DNA of 64,000 nucleotides from Acetilactobacillus jinshanensis (GCF_004359375.1 NZ_CP034726.1:1240001-1304000); one strand, 5' to 3'. Positions 46,908 through 57,371 are shown, numbered from the stretch's first letter. Made by a program: numbers and translations. Notes: generated by a model not told the origin, from the sequence alone.

Positions 46908-48161
46908 TTATTCTTTCGTTAATGCAAAGTACTTTTCAAAATTCTTGGTGTAATTATGATCGATCCATTTAAGTAATAACCAACGATGGAAATTACGGTC
47001 TTTACGGTACCAGAACGTTCGACCGTAACGACCCTCTTTAATCAACTTCATTGCGGTCCGTTTATCAGGACTATCTTTGGTGTAATGCTTGAAGACGTTC
47101 TTACCAACACCTAACCAAAGCATGTATTTCTTTGGATCTTTGTTAGCATAAACGCAAGGCTTACCCTTTAAGCTATCAAAGGCATAATCCTGAACAGCCC
47201 AGTCAGCTAAGTTGTAACCATTTAAGGAAACGTAGAAGCTACTGCGTCCCTGACGTAAGTTAATTTCAAAGACTTTAAACGAGTCGTCACGACGATCGAA
47301 CTTAATATCGAAGTTAGCGTAACCAACAAATTTGATGGCTTCCAAGAACTTTTTGACGGTATCATAAATTTTCTTATTGTATTCAGGCAAAATGGCAACA
47401 TAATTACCAATCTGAGATGGCGTACAGTCTTCTAATAACGGATGACCTAAGCACATCATGCGAACCTTATGATACTTATCAACATAGGCGTTCAAGACAC
47501 GCATGTTACTGTCGTCACCAGGAATAAAGTCCTGTAAGATCAGGTCAGACTGATAGCCATGACTATAGATTTCATAAACGATGTGTCTGAATTCCTTTTC
47601 ACTCTTAATGGTGAAGGTCTTACGACGGCCCTTAAATTGAATCTTAAGCCATTCAACACTGTTGGCGGGTTTTAATTCAACAGGGTAACCAAATGGTTGC
47701 TTGATTGGTGACTTGTCATCATACATCTTACGGGTGATGATCTGAGTCTTAGGGTAAGGAAGATGATACTTATCACAAACGTGGTAGAAGTTTTCCTTAT
47801 CATTTAACTGTTTAATTTCCTTATAATCAACGTAAGGACAATCAAAAACGTCGCTTAATTCGTCCTTATGTTTGGAAATTAATTCAGCGTAACCATCACT
47901 GCACCCGATTAAAATAACGGGTTCTTTATGCGAAGCGTACTTTTTCTTTAATTTCCGCATCGTCTGAATCCAAACCGGATCGCTAGCAAAGCCAGGAATC
48001 GTGGTTAAATTAACGATCTTAGTAAAGCGGGTTGGTGAAAATTGACGCTGGGCATAAGCTTTAATGGGTTGACCATATTTACTGTATAAAGATCTAGCCA
48101 TTCCATAGACATTGAAATCACTACCTAATAGAATGACGGTAAATTTTGGTTGCTTATTCAT
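46908..48161 (-). CDS. ATP-grasp ligase, predicted D-aspartate ligase for the peptidoglycan cross-bridge
   Basis: 417 residues with ATP-grasp organisation: nucleotide-binding Lys in YPVELKPANS, a central QDFIPGDDSNMRVLN and the metal site FKVFEINLRQGRSS. Length, composition and the racemase neighbour match the Aslfm family, which joins D-Asp to the epsilon-amino group of L-Lys in UDP-MurNAc-pentapeptide. It lies between murE and racD in one minus-strand operon. Function is predicted from family and context. Confidence 0.85.
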   Translation of the reverse strand: MNKQPKFTVILLGSDFNVYGMARSLYSKYGQPIKAYAQRQFSPTRFTKIVNLTTIPGFASDPVWIQTMRKLKKKYASHKEPVILIGCSDGYAELISKHKDELSDVFDCPYVDYKEIKQLNDKENFYHVCDKYHLPYPKTQIITRKMYDDKSPIKQPFGYPVELKPANSVEWLKIQFKGRRKTFTIKSEKEFRHIVYEIYSHGYQSDLILQDFIPGDDSNMRVLNAYVDKYHKVRMMCLGHPLLEDCTPSQIGNYVAILPEYNKKIYDTVKKFLEAIKFVGYANFDIKFDRRDDSFKVFEINLRQGRSSFYVSLNGYNLADWAVQDYAFDSLKGKPCVYANKDPKKYMLWLGVGKNVFKHYTKDSPDKRTAMKLIKEGRYGRTFWYRKDRNFHRWLLLKWIDHNYTKNFEKYFALTKE

Positions 48162-48166
48162 TTTTA

Positions 48167-49696
48167 TTATCCCTTCAAAATCTTTTGAACAACGGTTGAA
48201 TCAGTAGCGTACGGAACGTTGCGACCTCGGATCTTTTGATAAGGATCACGGCCCTTACCGGCAATGATTACCATATCATTAGGCTTACCGGCTTTAATCG
48301 CTTCTTTAATCGCCGTTGGTCGATCCATTTCAAAATGAACTTCGACCTTATGGTGATCAATGTGCTGATCAATTTCTTTAGCGATCTTTAACGGGCTTTC
48401 GTAACCTGGATCATCAGTCGTCAAGAATGCTTCTTGAGCATTTTCAGTTAATGCTTTACCAAATCCAGAACGTCTGTTAACGCCCTTATCACCGGTACTG
48501 CCTAATACACAGATAATTCGTCCCGTTGAATTTTCTCGACGTAAGAAACTTAATAAGGCGTGCATGCTACCGTAATCATGGGCATAGTCAACAAAGACCG
48601 TGCCATGATCTTTAGTGTGATAACGTTCCATTCGACCAGGTACGGTAACCCGTTTCAATCCCTTGTAAATGTCATCAGGAGTTGCACCGTCAAAACCTGC
48701 GGCAATCGCAGCTGCGGTCGCATTAGATTCGTTATAGTCACCAGGCATGGCTAACTGATAAGTGCCATGGATGTTTAATTTCTTAGCTTTAGGGCTAACG
48801 CAGTCGATCACAATCTGATTAGCTGACATCGTATCCTTTAAGCTCTTAAACGTAAAGTCCACTTTAACCGGGATTTCAGGGTGACTACCCTTTCGTGTAA
48901 AGAGATAGATGTTTTCAGGCGGTGTTGTTGCTTTGGCAGCATGGTAAACGTCTTCTAGATGCTGGGTCTCAGCGTTGACAACACAGATGCGCGAATTTCG
49001 TAACAACTGTTCCTTACAATGTAGATAATTAGCAAAGTTCGGGTGTTCATTTGGCCCGATGTGATCCGGTGTAATGTTCAAGAAGAAGCCGACGTCATAG
49101 TGAAGACCATAAACACGGTTCCTCAAATAAGACTGTGACGAAACTTCCATTACGAACGTCTTCATTCCGTTATCAACGGCCCGGCGCATGTTTCTAAACG
49201 TGTCCAGGGATTCGGGTGTCGTCAGTTGAGACTTATATTTTTCACCCTTGCCCAAGAACGTATCAATCGTGCTGGACATCCCGGTGCGCTGATGCGTAGT
49301 GTACTGCAAGATACTACGCGTAAAGTAGGACGAAGTCGTCTTACCTTTCGTACCGGTATACGCAATTACAAATAAATCATCTTGCGGATAACCATAATAG
49401 CAAGCGCCCAATAAAGCCATTGCTTTCTGGATATCGCTGACGATGATCTGGGTAAGACCGGATCCTTCTTGATACGGTCGTTCACTGACGTAACCGCCGA
49501 TGCCACGATTCTTAGCACTGGTTAAATAAGTCGGCTTAAAGTTACCTTTACAGAAGAATAACCCTTGGGGTTTAGTAGTTCGAGAATCGTACGTTACGGA
49601 CGTAAATGTCGTAAACTTACCGACCTTAATCGATTTTAAAAGATGATGTTCCAGTAACAGGGTCTTGATCTCATCGACATTTATTGATAATTTCAA
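48167..49696 (-). CDS. murE: UDP-MurNAc-tripeptide synthetase MurE (predicted L-lysine adding)
   Basis: Adds the third stem amino acid. The 509-residue Mur ligase has ATP loop TGTKGKTT at 114-121, and FVDYAHDYGSM. At the amino-acid selectivity site it has DDPGYESP rather than the DNPR motif of diaminopimelate-adding enzymes, consistent with L-Lys. Six bases separate its stop from the ATP-grasp ligase start, so Lys addition and cross-bridge addition are encoded together. Confidence 0.92.
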   Translation of the reverse strand: MKLSINVDEIKTLLLEHHLLKSIKVGKFTTFTSVTYDSRTTKPQGLFFCKGNFKPTYLTSAKNRGIGGYVSERPYQEGSGLTQIIVSDIQKAMALLGACYYGYPQDDLFVIAYTGTKGKTTSSYFTRSILQYTTHQRTGMSSTIDTFLGKGEKYKSQLTTPESLDTFRNMRRAVDNGMKTFVMEVSSQSYLRNRVYGLHYDVGFFLNITPDHIGPNEHPNFANYLHCKEQLLRNSRICVVNAETQHLEDVYHAAKATTPPENIYLFTRKGSHPEIPVKVDFTFKSLKDTMSANQIVIDCVSPKAKKLNIHGTYQLAMPGDYNESNATAAAIAAGFDGATPDDIYKGLKRVTVPGRMERYHTKDHGTVFVDYAHDYGSMHALLSFLRRENSTGRIICVLGSTGDKGVNRRSGFGKALTENAQEAFLTTDDPGYESPLKIAKEIDQHIDHHKVEVHFEMDRPTAIKEAIKAGKPNDMVIIAGKGRDPYQKIRGRNVPYATDSTVVQKILKG

Positions 49697-49723
49697 AATA
49701 AATTTCCTTCCAGCTGGAGTATC

Positions 49724-51613
49724 TTACCGGTCATTCTTAGTTAAATGAACATTCTTACGCATGTTGACGTTCGTGTTTTCTGGGAAGTAAATCATGTACC
49801 AGATGATAAAGCAATAAAGCGTGTAGATCTTCTGCATGTTGGATTTGCCATTATCATGCTGCTTAACCAGTTTGTCTAAGTATTTAACGTTAAAGAAACG
49901 GTGAGCAACATCGGAATGGAAGACCTTCATGATCATCTCATGGTACTTTGGCATCCGCATCCATGAAGCTAATGGTGACGGGAAGCCTAACTTCGGCCGG
50001 TTAGCAGCCATCGGAACCTGTGAATTAGCGGCCTTTCGCCAAATGTATTTGGTTACGCCGTTCTTAATTCGTAATCGAGCTGGAACCGTCATGGCAAAGT
50101 TAGCGATTTCTTTATCAACGAATGGGGTTCTAACCTCTAACGAGTTAGACATGCTCATTCGATCAGCTTGATGAAGAATATCAAATGGTAACCAGGTCTT
50201 AATGTCAAAGTACTGTTCTTGGGTTACAGGATCCTTATCACTAACCTGATCAAAGATGTGTTTTGTATACTTACCAGAATCAACGTTCAAGCTAGGGTTC
50301 TTTAATAACTTGTTTCGTTCTTGATTATTAAAGATGTAGTTAACACGGTAATAGTTTTCCCACAGTGGCTGACCACCACGGATTAAGAAACGACGACCGT
50401 GGAAACGAGGTAACTTCATAGCTAATTTGCTTAAGCCAACTCGAATAAACTTCGGTACGATCTTCTTGTACTTTTCAAAGGCTTGATAATCCATGTAAGT
50501 TACGTAGCCACCGAAGAATTCATCGATGCCTTCACCACTGAGGGCAACCTTAACGGCTTTTCGGGTATCTTTTGACAGGTAGAAGGCCTGGTTTTCAGCA
50601 GCGTTGGATAGCGGTTCATCCATGTAGTACATAATGGTAGGAACGATCTTAAAGTAATCGTCCGCGTTCATGTAGATCTTAGTGTTCTTCTGGTGAATGC
50701 TGTTCGCAAATTTAGATGAATACTTCAATTCACTGTACTTAGAATTCTTGTATCCTAATGAGAACGAGTGAATTGGGGTGTGCTTAGCAGCTTCATTCAA
50801 GATGTAGCTTGAATCAACACCACTAGATAAGAAAGAACCGACTGGAACATCTGATACCATGTGTGCTTTAACCGTATTACTAACCAGTTTATGAATTTTA
50901 TCAACGGCTTCTTTGGTCGTCATTTGGTTATTGATGTGATCATAATTAAAGTGATAATATTCATGCTTTTCCAGTCGATTACTATCAATATGATAAATTA
51001 CGTATTGGCTAGGCATTACTTTATAAACGTGCTTAAATAACGTCTTATCGCTTGGGATAAATTGAAAACTCAAGTGAATTGGTAATAACTTAGTGTTGAA
51101 TTCCTTTTTGAAGTTTGGATGTTCCAAGAAGGTCTTGATTTCTGAACCCCACAGGAACGTTTTGCCATCGTAGTAATAATACAGTGGCTTAATCCCGAAG
51201 TGGTCTCGGGCAGCTAAGATCTGTTTCTTGGTACTGTCGTAAATTACGAAGGCGAACATCCCACGTAATTTCTTAAGAATACCGGCACCCCAGGCTTCAT
51301 AGCCTCTGATAATAACTTCAGAGTCAACATCGGTCTGGAAAGTGTAACCTAGTTTCTTAAGTTCTTTTCGAATATCTTTGTAGTTATAAATTTCACCATT
51401 AAAGGTTAAAACTTTGGTGTGGTCTTGACTGAATAGTGGCTGGCCACCATGAGCTAAATCAATGATGGATAAACGACGGAAGCCCATCGATACTCGACCA
51501 TCATTAAAATAAGCTTCGTCATCAGGGCCACGGTGCTTAATTCGGTTAGCCATATTTTCGATGGTGCCCTTTGGGACATCCTTTTGGTCAACGTAACCAA
51601 CGAATCCACACAT
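49724..51613 (-). CDS. asnB: Glutamine-hydrolysing asparagine synthase, probable D-Asp cross-bridge amidotransferase (AsnH-like)
   Basis: 629 residues. N-terminal glutaminase domain with catalytic Cys2 (MCGFVGYVDQ) and synthase domain with PP-loop SFLSSGVDSSYI. Sequence class is AsnB. In Lactococcus lactis the AsnH protein of this class amidates the D-Asp cross-bridge to D-Asn. The operon with murE, the D-Asp ligase and racD makes that role more likely here than free asparagine synthesis, but both remain possible. Confidence 0.9.
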   Translation of the reverse strand: MCGFVGYVDQKDVPKGTIENMANRIKHRGPDDEAYFNDGRVSMGFRRLSIIDLAHGGQPLFSQDHTKVLTFNGEIYNYKDIRKELKKLGYTFQTDVDSEVIIRGYEAWGAGILKKLRGMFAFVIYDSTKKQILAARDHFGIKPLYYYYDGKTFLWGSEIKTFLEHPNFKKEFNTKLLPIHLSFQFIPSDKTLFKHVYKVMPSQYVIYHIDSNRLEKHEYYHFNYDHINNQMTTKEAVDKIHKLVSNTVKAHMVSDVPVGSFLSSGVDSSYILNEAAKHTPIHSFSLGYKNSKYSELKYSSKFANSIHQKNTKIYMNADDYFKIVPTIMYYMDEPLSNAAENQAFYLSKDTRKAVKVALSGEGIDEFFGGYVTYMDYQAFEKYKKIVPKFIRVGLSKLAMKLPRFHGRRFLIRGGQPLWENYYRVNYIFNNQERNKLLKNPSLNVDSGKYTKHIFDQVSDKDPVTQEQYFDIKTWLPFDILHQADRMSMSNSLEVRTPFVDKEIANFAMTVPARLRIKNGVTKYIWRKAANSQVPMAANRPKLGFPSPLASWMRMPKYHEMIMKVFHSDVAHRFFNVKYLDKLVKQHDNGKSNMQKIYTLYCFIIWYMIYFPENTNVNMRKNVHLTKNDR

Positions 51614-51745
51614 GTTAATTACTCCTCAATTTTTAAGCGATATTTATTCCATTTAAAAATGTGATTATGTCTATAATCACACTGATATTGTAACAAAAAA
51701 AGCTTTGATTAACCATTATTATTAAATCAGCTTACACTAGAATCC

Positions 51746-51774
51746 TTTTCAAAGCTTTCCCTATCGTGTATAAT
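51746..51774 (+). promoter_or_regulatory. Promoter of tRNA-Leu(CAG)
   Basis: TTTTCA (51746-51751), 17 bases, TATAAT (51769-51774), ending 12 bases before the tRNA. Between 51614 and 51745 I see nothing else beyond AT-rich spacer with AAAGCTTT repeats. Confidence 0.7.
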
Positions 51775-51786
51775 ACTAAATGTAAT

Positions 51787-51870
51787 GCCCCAATGGCGGA
51801 ATTGGCAGACGCGCGGCGTTCAGGTCGCCGTGGGATTTTTCCCGTATAGGTTCGAATCCTACTTGGGGCA
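51787..51870 (+). tRNA. tRNA-Leu (CAG)
   Basis: 84 nt class II tRNA. Anticodon stem CGGCG/CGCCG with loop TTCAGGT, anticodon CAG, U33 normal; long variable arm; T loop TTCGAAT. CCA not encoded. Only plus-strand tRNA in the window, with its own promoter and terminator. Confidence 0.95.
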
Positions 51871-51891
51871 CTAATTAACTTAGTAAGTTAG

Positions 51892-51931
51892 AAAAAGTGG
51901 TAACTATTTTATAATGAGTTACCACTTTTTT
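51892..51931 (+). terminator. Terminator after tRNA-Leu
   Basis: AAAAAGTGGTAACT pairs with AGTTACCACTTTTT, followed by T residues. It also abuts the minus-strand small gene. Confidence 0.9.
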
Positions 51932-52109
51932 ATTTGTGATTTTTAACAACAATCAGGTAAATAAACATTAACTGTAAAATGATGATTACAAAGGCCCATA
52001 CTAAAATCAGAATCCAAGGTTTAGCCGAATGATTTTGAGTCCAGATTACCAACGCCGAAATCACAATCACCACTACAGCTAACGCAAGCCACATTCGCCA
52101 ATGTTTCAA
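51930..52109 (-). CDS. Small two-helix membrane protein (59 aa)
   Basis: An open frame on the minus strand from a TTG at 52109 (an AAGG lies about 11 bases upstream) to a stop at 51930. The product has two hydrophobic helices (about 7-23 and 32-55) separated by TQNHSAKPW and ends KNHK. Its codons look coding and its stop leads into the shared terminator. An internal ATG four codons later is an alternative start. No family is recognised. Divergent from mscL. Confidence 0.5.
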   Translation of the reverse strand: MKHWRMWLALAVVVIVISALVIWTQNHSAKPWILILVWAFVIIILQLMFIYLIVVKNHK

Positions 52110-52167
52110 ATTATCGCAACCTTACTAACTTAATAATATTTTACATACAGAAAGGAAATCAATTCAA

Positions 52168-52542
52168 ATGTTTAAGGAATTTAAGGATTTTATCTCACGA
52201 GGCAACGTCGTCGACATGGCTGTTGGTGTCATTATTGGTGGTGCCTTTACTGGCATCGTCAAATCATTGACCAAGAACTTAATTAACCCGTTAATCGGCT
52301 TATTCATGGGTAAAGTTGATTTCTCCAGCATTAAATTCAGTGTTGGCCAGGCCAATTTCCAGGTTGGTAACTTTATTAACTCCATCATTAACTTTTTAAT
52401 CATCGCCTTCGTTGTCTTTATGATCATTAAAGTCATTAACGCCATCTCCCATAAAGAAAAGAAAGCTCAAGTTTCGACCACCGATCAGTTATTAACCGAA
52501 ATTCGTGACGCCTTACAGGATAAGCCTAATTCGAAGCAATAA
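52168..52542 (+). CDS. mscL: Large-conductance mechanosensitive channel
   Basis: 124 residues, starting MFKEFKDFISRGNVVDMAVG, with two membrane helices and a charged C-terminal bundle. Opens under membrane tension to release solutes in hypo-osmotic shock. GAAAGGAA precedes the ATG. Confidence 0.97.
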   Translation: MFKEFKDFISRGNVVDMAVGVIIGGAFTGIVKSLTKNLINPLIGLFMGKVDFSSIKFSVGQANFQVGNFINSIINFLIIAFVVFMIIKVINAISHKEKKAQVSTTDQLLTEIRDALQDKPNSKQ

Positions 52543-52579
52543 ATCCGTTCGATGATATAATCAAAGCGGAGATGATACT

Positions 52580-53413
52580 ATCCCAACGATTACTGATGAC
52601 CTGCTTCGAAAAACAATTCGAATTCGGCCCAACCAAAGTTTTAAAGGTACTTACGGCAAAGTTACTTTAGTCGGTGGTAACAAACACTTCGGTGGTGCCA
52701 TTATCATGGCTAGTTCCGCGGCGGTTTATTCTGGTGCTGGTTTAGTAACGACCGTATCTGACATGGCTAATTTATCTAGCCTTCACGCTAGATTACCTGA
52801 GGCCATGATTGCGGATGTCAATGATCCCAAACAGGTCAAAGCTTTAATTCAACCTGCTAAAGTCGTAGTGATTGGTTCCGGCTTAGGGACTGATGCCCAC
52901 AGCCAACAAATCCTGAAGGAAGCTTTTGATGCCATCTCACCAAAACAAATTGTGGTGATCGATGGCTCGGCCATTACTTTAGTGGCTTTAAAGCACATCC
53001 CGTTACCAAAGGCTCACTTGATCTTCACACCGCACCAGGTTGAATGGCAACGCTTATCCGGCATTAAGTTAGCTGATCAAGGTGACATTGCTAAGAACCA
53101 GAAAGCTCGTGACCGAATCGGTGGCATCGTAGTTCTCAAATCTCACCATACTCAAATCTATAGTGACAAGCCAATGCTTCAAAACCCAATCGGCACACCT
53201 GCTCAAGCTACCGGTGGTATGGGTGATACATTGGCCGGCATGGTCGGTGGCTTCTGTGCTCAGTTCAGTAACTCACTTTATGCTACCGCTTCTGCAGTAT
53301 ATGCTCATAGTGACATCGCTGATCATTTAGCACAAAATCAATACGTCGTCTTACCAACGCAAATCATCAGCCACATCCCGCAATATATGAAACGCCACGA
53401 AGCACGTCGTTAA
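52580..53413 (+). CDS. nnrD: ADP-dependent NAD(P)H-hydrate dehydratase, start codon unclear
   Basis: Repairs hydrated NAD(P)H. From the first in-frame ATG (52706) 235 residues remain, but family sequence runs on upstream: TITDDLLRKTIRIRPNQSF and GTYGKVTLVGGNKHFGGAI, the conserved N terminus with the glycine loop. No ATG, GTG or TTG is in frame there. GGAG at 52568-52571 lies eight bases before an in-frame ATC (52580), giving 277 residues, normal length. C-terminal motif GGMGDTLAGM is intact. Either a non-standard start or a base change in the start codon. Confidence 0.85.
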   Translation: MPTITDDLLRKTIRIRPNQSFKGTYGKVTLVGGNKHFGGAIIMASSAAVYSGAGLVTTVSDMANLSSLHARLPEAMIADVNDPKQVKALIQPAKVVVIGSGLGTDAHSQQILKEAFDAISPKQIVVIDGSAITLVALKHIPLPKAHLIFTPHQVEWQRLSGIKLADQGDIAKNQKARDRIGGIVVLKSHHTQIYSDKPMLQNPIGTPAQATGGMGDTLAGMVGGFCAQFSNSLYATASAVYAHSDIADHLAQNQYVVLPTQIISHIPQYMKRHEARR

Positions 53414-53433
53414 ACTTAAAAATAACTAAAATA

Positions 53434-53475
53434 AAAAGTCGTTTTATCGATCAAAATTGATAAAGCGACTTTTTT
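53434..53475. terminator. Terminator between nnrD and pepD
   Basis: AAAAAGTCG-TTTATC pairs with GATAAA-CGACTTTTT, with A and T runs; serves both convergent genes. Confidence 0.88.
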
Positions 53476-53494
53476 GTATCTTAAGACCTAATTG

Positions 53495-54892
53495 TTAAAA
53501 GTTAATGTGTGACATATTCAAACATTGCTTCATTAAACTACTGATTAAATCTAACGTCATGTCAGAGATATGGTTAGTAGTCTTAACCGTCGACTTAGTT
53601 AACTGATCCGTTAACTTAGCGCCATCAAGTGAGTTAACAGCATTATCAACTGTTTCAATTCGGTGAAGTGCGTAGGCCTGAACATTAGTTCGGTAATCAT
53701 TAACTTCATCCATGAAGTCGTGATAATGAGGCTCAATGTAAATCATTAATGATTTGAACATCCAGTAAGCGCTGTTCATGCTGATGCGTTTGCCAAGGGT
53801 TCGATAATTCTTAGCAGTCTGATTAATATTCGTGTAGAACGGTACGAACGGACTGTAACTATTAAACCCTAGTGATAACCATTCAATTGCGGCGTACTTA
53901 TCAGGAACGTCATTCCGAATCTGCATGATGTGAGATGCAGCGTTTCGATCGATTGCAATCGGTCGGAATAATGGATGCTTGAATAAGTCCGGATGGGTAA
54001 ATGGATCGTAAGGCGTCTGCTGGTAATGAGATGACAGGAAATTCTGAACATCCTGCACAGATAACTTACGGCCCGTGTGATGAATAAACGGAATGTTCTG
54101 GCTCATCGGGCTCTGCTTAACTTCTGGATTAAACATCTTCTGGCCGTACCAAGCACGTGGTGTATTGTAATGAGCGTCCCATGTGGAATGAGTACCAGCA
54201 ATATTACGGAAGTTAAAACTATCCGGATGATTATTAAGATGATGCTTTTCAACAAATTCCTTTAAGCCAGGTGAGTACATAAAGTGATCAGGATCATTAA
54301 AATTAACGTCCTGAATCATCATCTGGTTAGGGGCAATCGCATAAGCGTCATCAGGAATTCGTTCGGCAACCCAATGATGACCGCCGGCAGTTTCTAAATA
54401 CCAGACTTCGTTCTTATCAGAAAAAGCAATCCCGTTACTTTCACCGGTTCCATACTTCTCGATTAATTTACCAAGACGCTTAACACCTTCACGAGCATTA
54501 TTAATGAATGGTAATACCAACGTTGGCATATTTTCTTCATTAACACCCTTAGCTACTAATGGATCAGCACCCATGAAACGGTCATTAGTAAAAGTGGTTT
54601 CCGTTGCACTCATGGCAACGTTTTTTTCGTTAATGCCGCCTTCTTCAAAGTAATGATTATCATTACCCTTAATCGGTTGAGCCGTATAACGATAGGAATG
54701 ACTTGGTAATTTAACTTCTAAACCATCCTGTGATTTATAAACGGATGGTAATGAGTTGGCCGGAACGACTTTAAATTCAATCGGTCCGATTGGCTTCGGA
54801 TAATCTTCGTTTCGGGCGATCATAGTTGAACCATCAATGCTAGCTTTTTTACCAACTAGCATCGTGGTACAAGCTAATTCATTTTTATTCAT
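53495..54892 (-). CDS. pepD: C69 family dipeptidase
   Basis: Intracellular N-terminal nucleophile dipeptidase typical of lactobacilli. 465 residues; the nucleophile Cys8 (ELACTTMLVG) is close to the start, so little or no propeptide is removed. DGSTMIARNEDYP follows the family pattern. 25 bases after leuS. Confidence 0.93.
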   Translation of the reverse strand: MNKNELACTTMLVGKKASIDGSTMIARNEDYPKPIGPIEFKVVPANSLPSVYKSQDGLEVKLPSHSYRYTAQPIKGNDNHYFEEGGINEKNVAMSATETTFTNDRFMGADPLVAKGVNEENMPTLVLPFINNAREGVKRLGKLIEKYGTGESNGIAFSDKNEVWYLETAGGHHWVAERIPDDAYAIAPNQMMIQDVNFNDPDHFMYSPGLKEFVEKHHLNNHPDSFNFRNIAGTHSTWDAHYNTPRAWYGQKMFNPEVKQSPMSQNIPFIHHTGRKLSVQDVQNFLSSHYQQTPYDPFTHPDLFKHPLFRPIAIDRNAASHIMQIRNDVPDKYAAIEWLSLGFNSYSPFVPFYTNINQTAKNYRTLGKRISMNSAYWMFKSLMIYIEPHYHDFMDEVNDYRTNVQAYALHRIETVDNAVNSLDGAKLTDQLTKSTVKTTNHISDMTLDLISSLMKQCLNMSHINF

Positions 54893-54917
54893 AACTTATC
54901 ACGCTCTAATTCAAAAT

Positions 54918-57341
54918 CTAATTAGCAACGACGTTTACGATCTTACCAGGGATTACGATGACTTTCCGGATCGTCTTGCCGTCCGTAAATTTCTTAATCC
55001 GTGGATTAGCTAAAGCGGTCTTCTTAATAGTGTCTTTGTCAGCGCTCTTATCAAAGGTCAGAACAACTCGGACTTTACCATTAACTTGAATAGCCATCTT
55101 CATCTTGGTCTGAACTAACTTACTTTGATCGAACTTTGGCCAGGACTGATAAGTAATCGTACCTTTGTGGCCTAAGCGCTGCCAGAGTTCTTCACAGATG
55201 TGTGGAGTAATTGGGTAAATTAACTTAACGAAACCTTCGATGTACTTCTTCGGAATGAACTTAGCTTTAGCAGCTTGGTTAGTAAAGACCATCATCTTAG
55301 AAATGGCAAGGTCGAACTGCATGTGTTCGTAATGATAAGTAACGTCCTTAACCATCTTGTTATAAATTCGGTCTAATGAATGATCGTTCTTGGAACCGAT
55401 GTTACTACGAACTTTGCCATCGTCATCAATGATCAAGTTCCAGTAACGGTTGACCCAGCGGTAAACACCTTTAATGTCAGAAGTACTCCAAGGCTTAGCC
55501 TTAGTTAAAGGCCCCATGAACATTTCGTAAAGACGAAGGGTATCAGCACCGTATTGCTTAACGATGTCATCAGGGTTAACGACGTTACCCTTAGACTTAG
55601 ACATCTTAACGTGATGTTTACCTAAGATCATTCCTTGGTTAACTAACTTCTGGAATGGTTCCTTAGTTGGTACAACACCGATGTCGTAAAGGAATTTATG
55701 CCAGAAACGAGCGTAAAGTAAGTGCAAAACGGCATGTTCAGCACCACCAACGTACAAATCAACTGGTAACCAGTACTTCATTGATTTACGACTAGCTAAG
55801 GCATGATCATTATGTGGATCACAGTAACGTAAGTAGTACCAGGAACTGCCGGCCCATTGTGGCATGGTGTTGGTTTCACGTTTACCTTTCATGCCTGTCT
55901 TTGGATCCGTAACGTTGACCCAATCTTTCAGATTAGCTAACGGACTTTCCATACTGCCAGATTCTTTCAAATCATCGGCCTTAGGAAGTTTCAATGGCAA
56001 CTGGTCTTCAGGAACCATGGTCGTCTTACCGTTTTCCCAGTGAATTGCTGGAATTGGTTCGCCCCAGTAACGCTGACGTGAGAAGATCCAGTCACGAAGA
56101 CGGTAGTTGACCTTTCGTTTACCACAGTTATGGTCAACTAACCACTTAATGGCGGCTTTAATGGCTTGTTTCTTGTTCATCCCGTTCAAGAATCCAGAAT
56201 TAATGTGGGTTCCGTCACCGGTATAAGCTTCCTTCTTAATGTCGCCACCCTTGATGACTTGAATCATTGGTAAGTGGAACTTCTTAGCAAATGCATAGTC
56301 ACGGTCATCATGGGCAGGAACCGCCATAATAGCACCGGTACCATAAGATGGTAATACATAATCACCGATCCATACTGGAACTTTGCGACCGTTAATCGGA
56401 TCTTTAGCGTAAGCACCGGTAAATACACCGGTCTTATTCTTGTTTAAGTCGGTTCGTTCTAAATCAGACTTTGTGGCGATCTTCTTACGGTAAGCCTTAA
56501 TCTTAGGAGCTTGTTCCTTAGTCATGATCTTATCGACGACTTTGTGTTCAGGTGATAGAACCATGTATGTACAGCCGAATAATGTATCAGGGCGGGTCGT
56601 GAAGACTTCGATCTTGGTATCAGGATGACCTACAACTGGGAAGTAAACCGCAGCCCCTTCAGAACGGCCAATCCAATTTCGTTGCATTCGTTTAATACTC
56701 TGTGGCCAATTAATGGTCTTTAAGCCATCAAGTAACTTATCAGCATACTTGGTGATTCGAAGGACCCACTGACGCATTGGAACACGGTAAACCGGGTAAC
56801 CACCACGAACGGTCTTGCCATCTTTAACTTCTTCGTTAGCAACGACGGTACCACCCATGAAGTCAGGTGCCCAGTTAACGTCGATCTTGTTTTCGTAAGC
56901 TAAACCGTGCTTGTACATCTGTTCAAAGATCCATTGGGTCCACTTATAATATTTAGGATCAGTGGTGTTGACTTCACGATCCCAATCGTAAGAAAAGCCT
57001 AAGGACTGAATCTGACGACGGAAATGATTAATGTTTTCTTCAGTAAACTTACCAGGTTCATGATGCGTCTTTAAAGCGTATTGTTCAGCTGGTAAGCCAA
57101 AGGCATCCCAGCCCATCGGATGCAAAACGTTAAAGCCCTGCATTCGCTTCATACGGGCGATGATGTCAGTTGCAGTATAACCTTCTGGATGACCAACATG
57201 AAGGCCTTGACCAGACGGATACGGGAACATGTCTAATACATAGTACTTCGGCTTGGAGAAATCATTGCTGGCTTTAAAAGTCTTATGAGTCAGCCAGTAA
57301 TGCTGCCACTTTTTTTCAATTTTCATATGATTATATGCCAT
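54918..57341 (-). CDS. leuS: Leucyl-tRNA synthetase
   Basis: Class I synthetase of 807 residues. HIGH motif HVGH in [19 protein letters not shown]1 editing domain (about 225-420, [14 protein letters not shown]), KMSKS in [10 protein letters not shown] and anticodon/C-terminal domains. Regulated by a T-box. Confidence 0.97.
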   Translation of the reverse strand: MAYNHMKIEKKWQHYWLTHKTFKASNDFSKPKYYVLDMFPYPSGQGLHVGHPEGYTATDIIARMKRMQGFNVLHPMGWDAFGLPAEQYALKTHHEPGKFTEENINHFRRQIQSLGFSYDWDREVNTTDPKYYKWTQWIFEQMYKHGLAYENKIDVNWAPDFMGGTVVANEEVKDGKTVRGGYPVYRVPMRQWVLRITKYADKLLDGLKTINWPQSIKRMQRNWIGRSEGAAVYFPVVGHPDTKIEVFTTRPDTLFGCTYMVLSPEHKVVDKIMTKEQAPKIKAYRKKIATKSDLERTDLNKNKTGVFTGAYAKDPINGRKVPVWIGDYVLPSYGTGAIMAVPAHDDRDYAFAKKFHLPMIQVIKGGDIKKEAYTGDGTHINSGFLNGMNKKQAIKAAIKWLVDHNCGKRKVNYRLRDWIFSRQRYWGEPIPAIHWENGKTTMVPEDQLPLKLPKADDLKESGSMESPLANLKDWVNVTDPKTGMKGKRETNTMPQWAGSSWYYLRYCDPHNDHALASRKSMKYWLPVDLYVGGAEHAVLHLLYARFWHKFLYDIGVVPTKEPFQKLVNQGMILGKHHVKMSKSKGNVVNPDDIVKQYGADTLRLYEMFMGPLTKAKPWSTSDIKGVYRWVNRYWNLIIDDDGKVRSNIGSKNDHSLDRIYNKMVKDVTYHYEHMQFDLAISKMMVFTNQAAKAKFIPKKYIEGFVKLIYPITPHICEELWQRLGHKGTITYQSWPKFDQSKLVQTKMKMAIQVNGKVRVVLTFDKSADKDTIKKTALANPRIKKFTDGKTIRKVIVIPGKIVNVVAN

Positions 57342-57371
57342 ATGGATCTTCCTTTCACAGTAAACAGAAAA

